Shown here in pieces: positions 49,595 through 57,450 of a stretch of 64,000 bases of DNA. This stretch comes from Procambarus clarkii (Eukaryota; Arthropoda; Malacostraca; Decapoda; Cambaridae), in assembly GCF_040958095.1 (NCBI RefSeq), contig NC_091217.1, positions 12,151,215 to 12,215,214 on the forward strand. Reading direction: 5' to 3'. The position numbers and the translations under genes are program-made. Numbering within the stretch: the stretch's first letter is position 1; each line of letters begins with the position of its first letter. The notes under the pieces were generated by a model. It saw only the letters and a list, made by a program, of their open reading frames with translations, was not told where the DNA came from and did no database searches.

Positions 49595-50250
49595 CAAGCC
49601 TGCCTGCCTCCTTCCCAGCCTGCAAGCCTGCCTGCCTGCCTGCCTCCTTCCCAGCCTGCAAACCTGCCTGCCTGCCTGCCTCCTTCCCAGCCTGCAAGCA
49701 TCCCTGCCTGCCTGCCTCCTTCCCAGCCTGCAAGCCTGCCTGCCTGCCTGCCTCCTTCCCAGCCTGCAAGCCTGCCTGCCTGCCTGCCTCCATCCCAGCC
49801 TGCAAGCCTGCCTGCCTGCCTGCCTCCTTCCCAGCCTGCAAGCCTGCCTGCCTGCCTGCCTCCTTCCCAGCCTGCAAGCCTGCCTGCCTCCTTCCCAGCC
49901 TGCAAGCCTGTCTGGCTGCCTGCCTCCTTCCCAGCCTGCAAGCCTGCCTGCCTGCCTGCCTCCTTCCCAGCCTGCAAGCCTGCCTGCCTGCTTGCCTCCT
50001 TCCCAGCCTGCAAGCCTGCCTGCCTGCTTGCCTCCTTCCCAGCCTGCAAGCCTGCCTGCCTCCTTCCCAGCCTGCAAGCCTGCCTGCCTGCCTCCTTCCC
50101 AGCCTGCAAGCCTGCCTGCCTGCCTGCCTCCTTCCCAGCCTGCAAGCCTGCCTGCCTGCCTCCTTCCCAGCCTGCAAGCCTGCCTGCCTGCCTGCCTCCT
50201 TCCCAGCCTGCAAGCCTGCCTGCCTGCCTGCCTCCTTCCCAGCCTGCAAG

Positions 50251-50314
<64 letters not shown>

Positions 50315-51321
50315 CTTCCCAGCCTGCAAGCCTGCCTGCCTGCCTCCTTCCCAGCCTGCAAACCTGCCTGCCTCCTTCCCAGCCTGCAAGCATCCCTGCC
50401 TGCCTGCCTCCTTCCCAGCCTGCAAGCCTGCCTGCCTGCCTGCCTCCTTCCCAGCCTGCAAGCCTGCCTGCCTGCCTGCCTCCATCCCAGCCTGCAAGCC
50501 TGCCTGCCTGCCTGCCTCCTTCCCAGCCTGCAAGCCTGCCTGCCTGCCTGCCTCCTTCCCAGCCTGCAAGCCTGCCTGCCTCCTTCCCAGCCTGCAAGCC
50601 TGTCTGGCTGCCTGCCTCCTTCCCAGCCTGCAAGCCTGCCTGCCTGCCTGCCTCCTTCCCAGCCTGCAAGCCTGCCTGCCTGCTTGCCTCCTTCCCAGCC
50701 TGCAAGCCTGCCTGCCTGCTTGCCTCCTTCCCAGCCTGCAAGCCTGCCTGCCTCCTTTCCAGCCTGCAAGCCTGCCTGCCTGCCTCCTTCCCAGCCTGCA
50801 AGCCTGCCTGCCTGCCTGCCTCCTTCCCAGCCTGCAAGCCTGCCTGCCTGCCTGCCTCCTTCCCAGCCTGCAAGCCTGCCTGCCTCCTTCCCAGCCTGCA
50901 AGCCTGCCTGCCTGCCTGCCTCCTTCCCAGCCTGCAAGCCTGCCTGCCTCCTTCCCAGCCTGCAAGCCTGCCTGCCTGCCTGCCTCCTTCCCAGCCTGCA
51001 AGCCTGCCTGCCTGCCTCCTTCCCAGCCTGCAAGCCTGCCTGCCTGCCTGCCTCCTTCCCAGCCTGCAAGCCTGCCTGCCTGCCTGCCTCCTTCCCAGCC
51101 TGCCAGCCTGCTTCCTTTCCAGCCAGCCTGCCTCCCTCCCTGCCATCATGCTAACGGGTAGTGTGTGTTAGGCTTATCTTCGGGAATGAGCCGGTCTCAC
51201 CCCCACCACCAACAAACCACCCGCCCCCCTACATCCCATCTCTCAAGGTCACGCGGTTCAACCGCGTGACTACCACTCACTCCCTGCTGCGCCTGCCTGC
51301 CTGCCTGCCTGCCTGCCTGTG

Positions 51322-51354
<33 letters not shown>

Positions 51355-54300
51355 GCCTGCCTGTGCCTGCCTGTGCCTGCCTGCCTGCCTGTGCCTGCCT
51401 GCCTGCCTGCCTGCCTGTGCCTGCCTGCCTGTGCCTGCCTGCCTGTGCCTGCCTGCCTGTGCCTGCCAGCCTGCCTTTCCCTCCCTAATTCTCACTACTT
51501 CCATCCCTTCCTGCCTACCTCCTAGCATCTCTCCCTACCTCCCCCTCCCTCTTAGCATCTCTCCCTACCTCCTAACATCTCTCCCTACCTCCCCCTCCCT
51601 CCTAGCATCTCTCTCTCCCCCTCTGTCACTGATTCTCCCCCCCTCCTCATTCATACTGCCTCCCACCTAAGTTGCATCGTTCATCCACCCACCAGTCGGC
51701 CATCACTGATGCAATGCGTGCATTTGGAGCCAACATGGTGCACAGATGTTTCTTGATTGTGCAGATATGTAAAACAAAAGCACAGAATGAACATTCCAGC
51801 CTTATGGCAATTCAAAATAATAGGAATAATAGGCCGTGAATCTGTGAAGTCACAGTGGGCAAACTGGACCATCTCCCACCCACCACAACAAGCCGGCGTG
51901 ACGCTTGGCGGACCCCTTCCTACCCGAACTTTGTTCGGGTAGCATGACTCCCCAACCCCAATCGGGAAACTGGAAGTTTCGGATAACTAAAGTTCGGAAA
52001 CCAAGTGGTGCTCTGTAACTCACCCACCCACCGGGGAGGGGGGGGGGGAGACCTGTGCAGACAGCGGCGTAGTGACGGTTGTGACATCATGCTCATTTGC
52101 TCGTTTTTAGTTTAGGGAGTTCTGTCCAACAGTTCAGCTTTCAGTAGCAATTTTTAACCAGATAGGGTTCGTTTTGGGGCATTTTGGCGCCTACCTTTCT
52201 GGGTGCCTGACCCAGTCGATGGCAGACATAGAATGCTTCCAACCGCAGGGGGGGTTTCAATAGGCCATTGCTCCTTGTGCCTCTCTGTGGGGGGCCAGGT
52301 TCTCGCTCATGGTCCCTGGTAGGCCTAAGAACTCCATTTGCTTTGACTGATACCTCTGTGTAATACATTCATATCAGCCTGGATAGCTCTGGGGAGCCGA
52401 AGGACTCCCCCCAGAAACACACAAGACAGCTTGTGGAACAAGGCGGAAGTGACATCCATCCTGGACGCAAGCTCAAGTGGCTCCGCCAATGCCATACAAT
52501 AAGAAGCGACACTATTTGGCACAAAATGCCAATTCAGAAAAAGCTGAACACCATGAAACCAGCCACCTGATCACTATACAAATGGAGATAAATACGTACC
52601 AGAAATATCAGATGTATATTGCGGAGGAAAGAGTCAAACAAGCGCAGTACCTCACCCATCTGACCTGCTGATAAAGGCAAAGCCGAGAAAAAATGGCCAG
52701 GTTCGGACACTGAGCAAGCAGCGCCTGTACCCATGACTGGGCTGGCTACAATGGGGCCAGAAGAAGCACTCTTCCTCTGTAAGATCCCAGCCGAGCCAGA
52801 CCCCGGAGCGAGAGCTGGACCAGGGGAAAGAGGAACTGAAACCCCCATTTGACCAGTCCAGCTGAAAAACATCTACTGCAAGCGCCTCGCAGTAGGGGAA
52901 TGGTGCCATGTACAGAAGACCCGGAGAGAAGCAAATGGGGATAATCCCCATCGCAAAGGACTCAACATGGACTGTCCACTCTGTGGAAAGGGGAAGGAAG
53001 TGAGATGGTCCATCGGGACATTGGACACTCCCTGAACGTGAACAGCGCAAAGAGCTAAACCCTGAGAATTCAGCAGAAGAACTACCCAAAGTGACCAGTT
53101 TGCAAAGAGGGACGTAGCAAAGGGCACCCCCACTTGATAAAATGAACCATGGAGGAACAGTCCGAATGGAGCCAGATCACTGAGCCCCAAGGAATACAAA
53201 CCCTCCACATCGCCTACCACATTGTTGCAAACGCCTGCACAGTGCTGGATGCCCGACAAAAAGACAAGCCTCAACGCCCCTGGCCAAACTGGTAAACCCG
53301 AACACAAAGCCCCAACCGAGCGCCGAGACGACCATGAAAACATCGAGCAAGGGAAGGGGAAAGGGCTATGGCACCGAACCTCAAAAACCCTGAAGAGGAA
53401 GCCAGTGACACAGCAACCAGCTCAGGGACCCTGGGGGGAGGACCTCGTGATCGCGAAAGCGTTGAAGGGGGCTGCTCTAATGATACCAGAACAGCTTCCA
53501 GAGCCAAACCCCACCCACTGGATAAACCAGAAGGGCAAAGGTCAGGGTCCCGCACAGCTGCTTGAGCAACTGTCAAGGTATTCAAGGACCCTCACAGCAA
53601 CAGCCGATGGCAGGACTGCAGCCAAAGCAAGGCCGCCTTAAGAGAAAGAGATGCCATACACAAATCCCAAACAAGACCCAACCAAGTCCGAACCTGGGAC
53701 AGAACCAACTGGGACTTCCTCCAGCTCACCAGAAACCCGAACTCGGAGACCTGGGAAAGAGCCAGATCCCTGGCTAGCAGACAGACTGGCTGGAAGACCA
53801 AACCAACCAGTCGTCGAATAGACCAAGACCCGAAGACTTAGCATATGAAGACGGGCCATCATGACCCAAGTCAAGTGCATAAAAACGCAAGGTGCCAGAT
53901 GCAGCCCAAAACGGAAAACAATGATGAATACTGTCTCATGCCGAATACTGTCGCTTCGTACTGTACGGTGTTGGCAGAGCCGCTCCAGCATGTTTTCGGG
54001 GTAGATGTTACTTCTGCTCCGTTCTACTCTGAGCTTTGCTCTGCTTTCACATGCAATTTTTTACCTCCTACTCATGTGCCGCCAGAGCCTTCCTGGTCTT
54101 TGGACCGAGTTCTTTCTTTTCTTTCTTCTCAGTGCTTTGTTATGGCCCATTCGGTCAGTGATTGTTTTCACAAGGCCTTGTTTTTATTGGCCTTGGCTTT
54201 TGGGGCTCGGGTTGTGGAGCTTCATGCTCTCCTCCGGTGCCAGGATTGTTGTTTTTTGGCCCTGAGGGTCATTTTGTTAAGTTGCAGCCCTCTCCTCCTT

Positions 54301-56897
54301 TTCTGGCAAAGAAAACGAGATAACAAGCGGGAGTACTAGTTTGCTTGCAGGGTTGCTAGGTTCGGTTTGTTTAATTTCTAGCAAGGAAGTTTCTTTGCTC
54401 TTTTGGGCTGTAGGTAGCATTTTACCAGCTAATTGCTTGTTTTGGCTCGCCTATCTTTCTGGGCTACTGCCCTGGTCGATGGTGGAATATGACAATACTG
54501 TAAATTGTAAGTACTCATACGCCATTGCTCCCAGCACCTCTCTGAGGAGACCAGGTTCTGGCTAATGGTCCCTAATAGGCTCAAAACTCCAGTGACTGAT
54601 GACCCCAAACTAATAAAGCACATATCAGTTCGGTTAGCTTCAGGGAGTCAATGGGGCTTCCCCCAGAAAAGGTGTACTAAAGCACCAGCAAATGAAAGAG
54701 TGAAAGAAAAAACCCTGTGACCCCACAACAGCCAACAAGAAGTCAGGGAGAAACATTGGTGCACCTCAGCAAGCTGAAGAGCCAGAAATGCCACTCATAT
54801 TGCACCCCCATCAGCCAACACCACTCCCCTACCCAGGGTGAGATCGAAGACCTAAGACCCCCGACGTACCCCAAGGGTGAAGATCACAAGTGAGGAAGTC
54901 CTCAAATGGGGAGCAATTCCTTAACACCCAAGGGAAAAAAACCTGACCATGCAAGGGCAGTACTTAAAGAACACCTAGGGAAGGTGACCCTAAGCACATG
55001 CAGCTCCAGTTTTTGAAACTCCTTGTCAACAAACACTTCCCTGTAGGAACAGTCTCATAAGCCAAAACACCAACAAAAACAGAAAACTGTGGCCAGAGCG
55101 AGCCGATGACTGCCAGGCACGACATCAGTCACGAACTGGCTGGTGGTGGCCTGGCTCACCAGGGCCAGCTCCCCCCTCTCTCTAACAAGGGGTAAGTTAA
55201 CTAACGAGGGGGTTAGTTGGATGAAGTTTTGCCCATTTGTTTTCTTTGTGGATAAGTTCTTGTGATAATTTGAGAGCATAGGTCACATTTTTCAACCAGA
55301 CAGTAAGTCAGTTTTGATTCGCCTACCTTTTTGTGTGCTTCCCTGGTTGATGGCAAGATGACAAACTTTTTATTTAAAGTCTTCATGGACCACTGCTCCC
55401 TGCACCTCTCTGAGGGGGCCAGATTCTGTCTAGTGGTCCCCAGTAAGCATACAAAAACTCTGCGACTGATGACTCCAAGTAGTATGGCACTTATTCACTA
55501 CAGATAGCTTCAAGGCTCTCCACAGAAATAAGTTTTATTTTTTCTCTGGTCAAGAAGACTGTCAACAAATTACAACTGCATTTTTGGTTACATGTATAGT
55601 AAGAGAAAGCTGCCCTTTACAGCTGTGCAGTTAAAAAATGGTAACATATACCATTGTTATTTATTGTTTGGATCATATTGTATTAGAAAAGACATTTAGC
55701 CTTTATTTACTTGGTTGGATTCATTTTTTTTTTCCCCAGTGACTCAAATATCTTATATAAGCACCTCTGTCCTTGTGGTATCAGTACCACATATTTTCCT
55801 GCCTAGCCAAATCATGATACTTTGTATGGCAAAAAGTTCTATGCTTCAGGAAGCTGCAGAAAAAGTGGGCTCAGAAACATCTAACACTTACTACTATCTT
55901 GAGGTTATCTTGAGTTGATTTCGGGGCTTTAGTGTCCCCACGGCCCGGTCCTTGACCAGGCCTCCACCCCCAGGAAGCTGACTAACACCCAGGTACCTAT
56001 TTTACTGCTAGGTAACAGGGGCATAGGGTGAAAGAAACTCGGCCCATTGTTTCTCGCCGGCGCCTGGGATTGAACCCAGGACCACAGGATCACAAGTCCA
56101 GCATGCTGTCCGCTCGGCCGACCGGCTCCCTAGACTACTAGGCAGGATTAATGGCATATTTTTTTATAGTGTATACATAAATAATCAGAATCAAGACTGG
56201 ATTAATACAGGTACAGTACTGCATGTGCTCGCTTTTCCGAATTCCGCTAAACCTAATATTCGGGTTAGGCGCCCAAAATTGCATCCAGATAATTTCCTGC
56301 AAAACTTCATGTCCAGATAAAAATCTGATAACCAGAGATTAGGTTGTGTAAATTTTCAAGGCGTACACATTTCATGATATAAAGCATAAAACAAAAAGAC
56401 AAACTACAACAAGATGAGCTAAAGTTTCTCTTTTAAAATATATTTTTGATATACTCTATAATATGTATGGATATTTGAAATATGTTGGTTGTGGAACAAA
56501 AAATTGTGAATATGGTCATTTCTGCATTTCCCCCCTGTAAGAATTCTGCTTATACGGTAAAGTGTCCTTCCCATATAGTCCGGATAAGTGAGCTTAGACA
56601 GTACTTCTAACCAAGGGGTTGATATTTTACAAAATTATGGAGGAAAACAGCATTTTTATTTAACTGACAAAGAATGTGATGTTTATCAAGATCAAAGAAT
56701 GTATTAACTCTCAAAATATGCAAAAATTAGTATTAGAACTGTATTATGGTATCTCCATATAAAAACTAACCTGATACTTTTCTGGTGGACCAACAGTATC
56801 CACGTAGACTTCAGACACATTCACCCCAGCAGCAATAGCACGGTTTATCAAGCCAATGGCCGAATTGTGAGACACCTCATTCAGTGATACTTTAGGT
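38483..56897 (-). CDS. RNASEH2A: RNASEH2A, ribonuclease H2 catalytic subunit, 3' five exons
   Basis: Five minus-strand exons with GT/AG introns and matching phases encode about 198 residues colinear with the eukaryotic RNase H2 A subunit from about its 120th residue to the C-terminus. The nuclear enzyme cuts RNA in RNA-DNA hybrids and removes single ribonucleotides from DNA, working with subunits B and C. Visible family marks in order: VYVDTVG (third catalytic Asp), KADALFP (fourth Asp), SGYPGD substrate-recognition block, [12 protein letters not shown], an acidic linker, and the [16 protein letters not shown] tail. The DEAGRG motif exons are not in the window and should lie beyond 64000. Introns in transcription order are about 11.5, 1.3, 3.6 and 1.4 kb and are full of transposons. 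The exons contain no frameshift or stop. Confidence 0.95.
38646..40083. other. RNASEH2A intron, no other gene
   Basis: AT-rich, with a short TATG run at 38857-38880 and a pyrimidine-rich CCTCC/CACC block at 38900-39050. No exon between the two flanking RNASEH2A exons is required by the reading frame. Confidence 0.6.
40084..40207 (-). CDS. RNASEH2A: RNASEH2A internal exon ([12 protein letters not shown])
   Basis: 124 nt, phase 1 in and phase 2 out. Acceptor ATTCCTTTCTAG, donor GTGAGTGG. It encodes [32 protein letters not shown] and CIPVT, closely matching the human block around VFGFPQFVRFSW. Confidence 0.95.
40594..42375 (-). mobile_element. DIRS-like tyrosine-recombinase retroelement, 3' part, copy 1
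   Basis: Minus-strand frames in order from 42140 to about 41330 encode a broken tyrosine recombinase: an N-terminal SAM-like region, [16 protein letters not shown] (around the first catalytic Arg), then [16 protein letters not shown] and [14 protein letters not shown], with the C-terminal block in another frame ([13 protein letters not shown]). Such enzymes integrate DIRS elements as circles without target duplication. Several frameshifts are present. The 3' non-coding part (40594-41330) carries the GGGAGCC/GGCTCCC hairpins and CTTTCTGGGTGCCT segment shared by all copies. Confidence 0.78.
42376..43763. other. RNASEH2A intron: unresolved repeat-like sequence
   Basis: Contains a duplicated TTGACACGAGTGTGT segment (42392-42450) and a GC-richer block (42640-43260) with minus-strand open frames of unknown type, possibly more of the DIRS-like family or another element. 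A GC-rich patch lies at 43500-43550. Confidence 0.35.
43764..43845 (-). CDS. RNASEH2A: RNASEH2A internal exon (SGYPGD)
   Basis: 82 nt, phase 0 in and phase 1 out. Acceptor CATATTCTAG, donor GTGAGTAA. It encodes [15 protein letters not shown], then NWGSGYPG, with the next exon supplying the rest of the Asp codon. The Tyr of SGYP is the conserved recognition Tyr. Confidence 0.93.
43846..45169. other. RNASEH2A intron, no feature recognised
   Basis: AT-rich with a moderately GC-rich block at 44630-44900. No exon or transposon domain seen. Confidence 0.45.
45170..45268 (-). CDS. RNASEH2A: RNASEH2A internal exon (KADALFP)
   Basis: 99 nt, phase 0 on both sides. The acceptor ATTGTACCAG precedes 45268 and the donor GTGAGTAT follows 45170. 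It encodes [17 protein letters not shown], then [16 protein letters not shown]. The Asp in KADA corresponds to human D169. Confidence 0.94.
45752..46842 (+). mobile_element. Tigger/pogo-like DNA transposon, internally deleted
   Basis: Ends CAGTGGTACCTCGGAATGC and (inverted) CAGGCATACCTCAGAATAAG are flanked by TA on both sides (45750-45751, 46843-46844). The subterminal GCGAGTTTTCGGAAGGCGAG blocks are also inverted. The only long frame encodes the DNA-binding half of the transposase. The catalytic DDE part is missing, while the distal end of the element is retained, so an internal deletion is the likely cause. Inserted within DIRS-like copy 2. Confidence 0.9.
46052..46528 (+). CDS. Tigger transposase DNA-binding region, truncated
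   Basis: 158 codons from ATG 46052 in a strong context (CTCACCATGG). Residues about 20-60 are a psq/CENP-B N-terminal helix-turn-helix ([27 protein letters not shown]). Residues about 85-155 are the CENP-B-type second HTH ([33 protein letters not shown]), together binding the TIRs. It stops right after TRHG, where the DDE catalytic domain should begin. It could make a DNA-binding-only protein, but I see no evidence that it is used. An upstream non-ATG extension of the frame was discarded. Confidence 0.88.
   Translation: MGPKKASGKDKGQKAHVRMTIEEKQEIIRKYENGTRVVELCRQYNKATSTICTILKKKNKIMGAKVAKGVRTLTAQRPQILEEVEKLLLIWIHDKELRGDSVSEAIICEKARVLHEDLLKNTPATSDADKKEFKASRGWFEKFRKRSGIHSVTRHGVM
48701..49145. 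other. intron sequence with (CA)n and C-rich leader of the CCTG array
   Basis: (CA)n at 49084-49102. The segment 49003-49130 (GGCTTACGGAGTCAGCCGGT, TCACGTGGTTCA) is repeated in diverged form at 51168-51280. Confidence 0.7.
49146..51140. repeat. 2-kb CCTG-rich minisatellite
   Basis: About 65 units of CCTCCTTCCCAGCCTGCAAG preceded by two to about fourteen CCTG tetramers. It is open in most frames on both strands (frames up to 735 codons, Pro/Cys/Leu- or Gly/Arg/Gln-rich), which is a property of the repeat and not evidence of a gene. Marker variants (CCATCCCAGCC near 49331, 49788 and 50485; GTCTGGCTG near 49452, 49909 and 50601) recur in the same order, showing larger internal duplications. It lies in the large RNASEH2A intron. 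Confidence 0.97.
51168..51480. repeat. diverged leader copy plus (TGCC)n array
   Basis: 51168-51280 repeats the leader of the preceding array. 51288-51480 is built of TGCC tetramers with CCTGTGCCTG interruptions. The pair looks like an ancient tandem duplication of leader plus tetramer array. Confidence 0.85.
51481..52079. other. intron, pyrimidine-rich then unique; G-run near 52040
   Basis: TCTCCCTACCTCC-rich sequence to 51650, unique sequence after that, and a G-rich stretch (GGGGAGGGGGGGGGGGAG) at about 52035-52055. Confidence 0.6.
52080..52412 (+). mobile_element. DIRS-like 3' terminal fragment
   Basis: Contains CCTACCTTTCTGGGTGCCTG, TCGATGGCAGACATAGAATG, CCTCTCTGTGGGGGGCCAGG and a final GGGGAGCCGAAGGACTCCCC hairpin. 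Matching fragments lie at 54440-54670, 55305-55535 and 59580-59893, and (inverted) within copies 1 and 2. No coding sequence. Confidence 0.75.
52413..53935 (-). mobile_element. DIRS-like retroelement, RT to recombinase, copy 3
   Basis: Reading down the minus strand in several frames: an RT palm region ([19 protein letters not shown], then a block where the active-site YxDD has decayed to VYSTTGWFG), the following RT block [16 protein letters not shown] with TWLGLVWD, an RNase H region ([34 protein letters not shown]), a connection block (RCPNPG-like and [17 protein letters not shown]) and finally a recombinase N-terminus ([18 protein letters not shown], 52522-52416). This RT-RNase H-YR order is that of DIRS elements. 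Many frameshifts make it a pseudo-element. Confidence 0.8.
53936..54670 (+). mobile_element. DIRS-like tyrosine recombinase, copy 4 (opposite strand)
   Basis: The plus-strand frame from about 53936 to 54339 encodes [32 protein letters not shown], then [19 protein letters not shown], the N-terminal core-binding domain and the start of the catalytic domain (Arg in GARVVEL) of a DIRS-type recombinase. It stops before the Pro-Val-Arg-Ala-Leu region. A plus-strand 3' terminal fragment follows (54440-54670). It meets copy 3 head to head at about 53935. Confidence 0.75.
54671..55304. other. unresolved repeat-like intron sequence
   Basis: Purine-rich AGCCAACAAG/CCCCC-type sequence, probably further decayed DIRS-like material. 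No domain readable. Confidence 0.35.
55305..55535 (+). mobile_element. DIRS-like 3' terminal fragment
   Basis: Decayed copy with CGCCTACCTTTTTGTGTGC, CCTCTCTGAGGGGGCCAGA and AGCTTCAAGGCTCTCC, aligned to 52080-52412. Confidence 0.7.
55893..56131 (-). repeat. tRNA-derived SINE
   Basis: The minus strand from 56131 begins GGGAGCCGGTCGGCCGAGCG (box A-like TCGGCCGAGCGGACAGCA) and has box B GGTTCAATCCC about 60 bases on, with a class II-sized variable region. The body continues through CAATGGGCCGAGTTTCTTTC and ACCTGGGTGTTAGTCAGCTT to GATAACCTCAAG at 55893. I recognise it as a widespread decapod SINE from memory. The length of about 240 bp fits. Confidence 0.82.
56132..56770. other. RNASEH2A intron, no feature recognised
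   Basis: AT-rich; ends at the donor of the VYVDTVG exon. Confidence 0.5.
56771..56897 (-). CDS. RNASEH2A: RNASEH2A internal exon (VYVDTVG)
   Basis: 127 nt. The acceptor CCCATACAG precedes 56897 and the donor GTTAGTTT follows 56771. One base completes a codon from the upstream exon; the next 42 codons begin [16 protein letters not shown] and end GPPEKYQ in phase 0. It includes [11 protein letters not shown], holding the catalytic Asp equivalent to human D141. Confidence 0.93.
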
Positions 56898-56959
56898 CTG
56901 TATGGGTGTGAGAACTGCTAAATTAGTTAATGAACGAACTACAGTACTGTACTTAGATA

Positions 56960-57216
56960 AGAGTAATCTACACACAATCAATCACAATTTCTGCAATCAG
57001 GATGATAAATTAATGATCATAAATGCATATAGACCACTGCCAAGCAACACATGGACAAAGAAGGAGCTAGATAATAAACGAGAGGGTCTTATAACAATAA
57101 TGAGAGAAATTATAGCGAGAGCTGATAAAGATAGATCACAACTGTTGGTAGTCGACGACTTCAACTTTATATCCATAGACTGGGAGGCATGTGAAGCTAG
57201 AACGGAGGATTTTTGA
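56960..57216 (+). pseudogene. LINE endonuclease fragment
   Basis: The plus-strand frame includes DKLMIINAYRPLPSN, then a 'REIIARA' helix and QLLVVDDFNFISIDWEA, matching the apurinic-type endonuclease of non-LTR retrotransposons (usual motif GDFNFP-IDW). Gly of GDFN is Asp here. The fragment ends in a AAGAAGA purine tract. It lies about 60 bp upstream (minus-strand sense) of an RNASEH2A exon. Confidence 0.7.
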
Positions 57217-57450
57217 AGAAGAAATCTTCAAAAAGAAGATTTATTTTGAAATCTTTATATTTAAAAGAAGAAAAGAAGATTTGAAAAAGATTTGAAAAGA
57301 AGAGAAAAGAAGATTTCAGAAAGAAGGGGAAGAAGGGGAAGAAGGGGGGAGGGAGGGAGGGAGGGAGGGAGGGAGGGAGGGAGGGAGGGAGAGAGGGAGA
57401 GAGGGGGAAAGGGGGAGGGGTGGGAGGGGGGGAGGGGGGAGGGAGGTAGA
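57217..57450 (+). repeat. GAAGA / (GGGA)n purine tract
   Basis: A homopurine run beginning as GAAGA/AAAGAAGATTT imperfect repeats and passing into (GGGA)n and GGGGGAGG from about 57343 to 57448. The G-rich part fits G-quadruplex or triplex formation. Open frames across it are artefacts. Confidence 0.93.

Noticed and set aside
49103-51171. Six overlapping open frames of 632-735 codons
   Set aside because: All are readings of the CCTG-rich minisatellite, open in most frames on both strands, with no non-repetitive domain.
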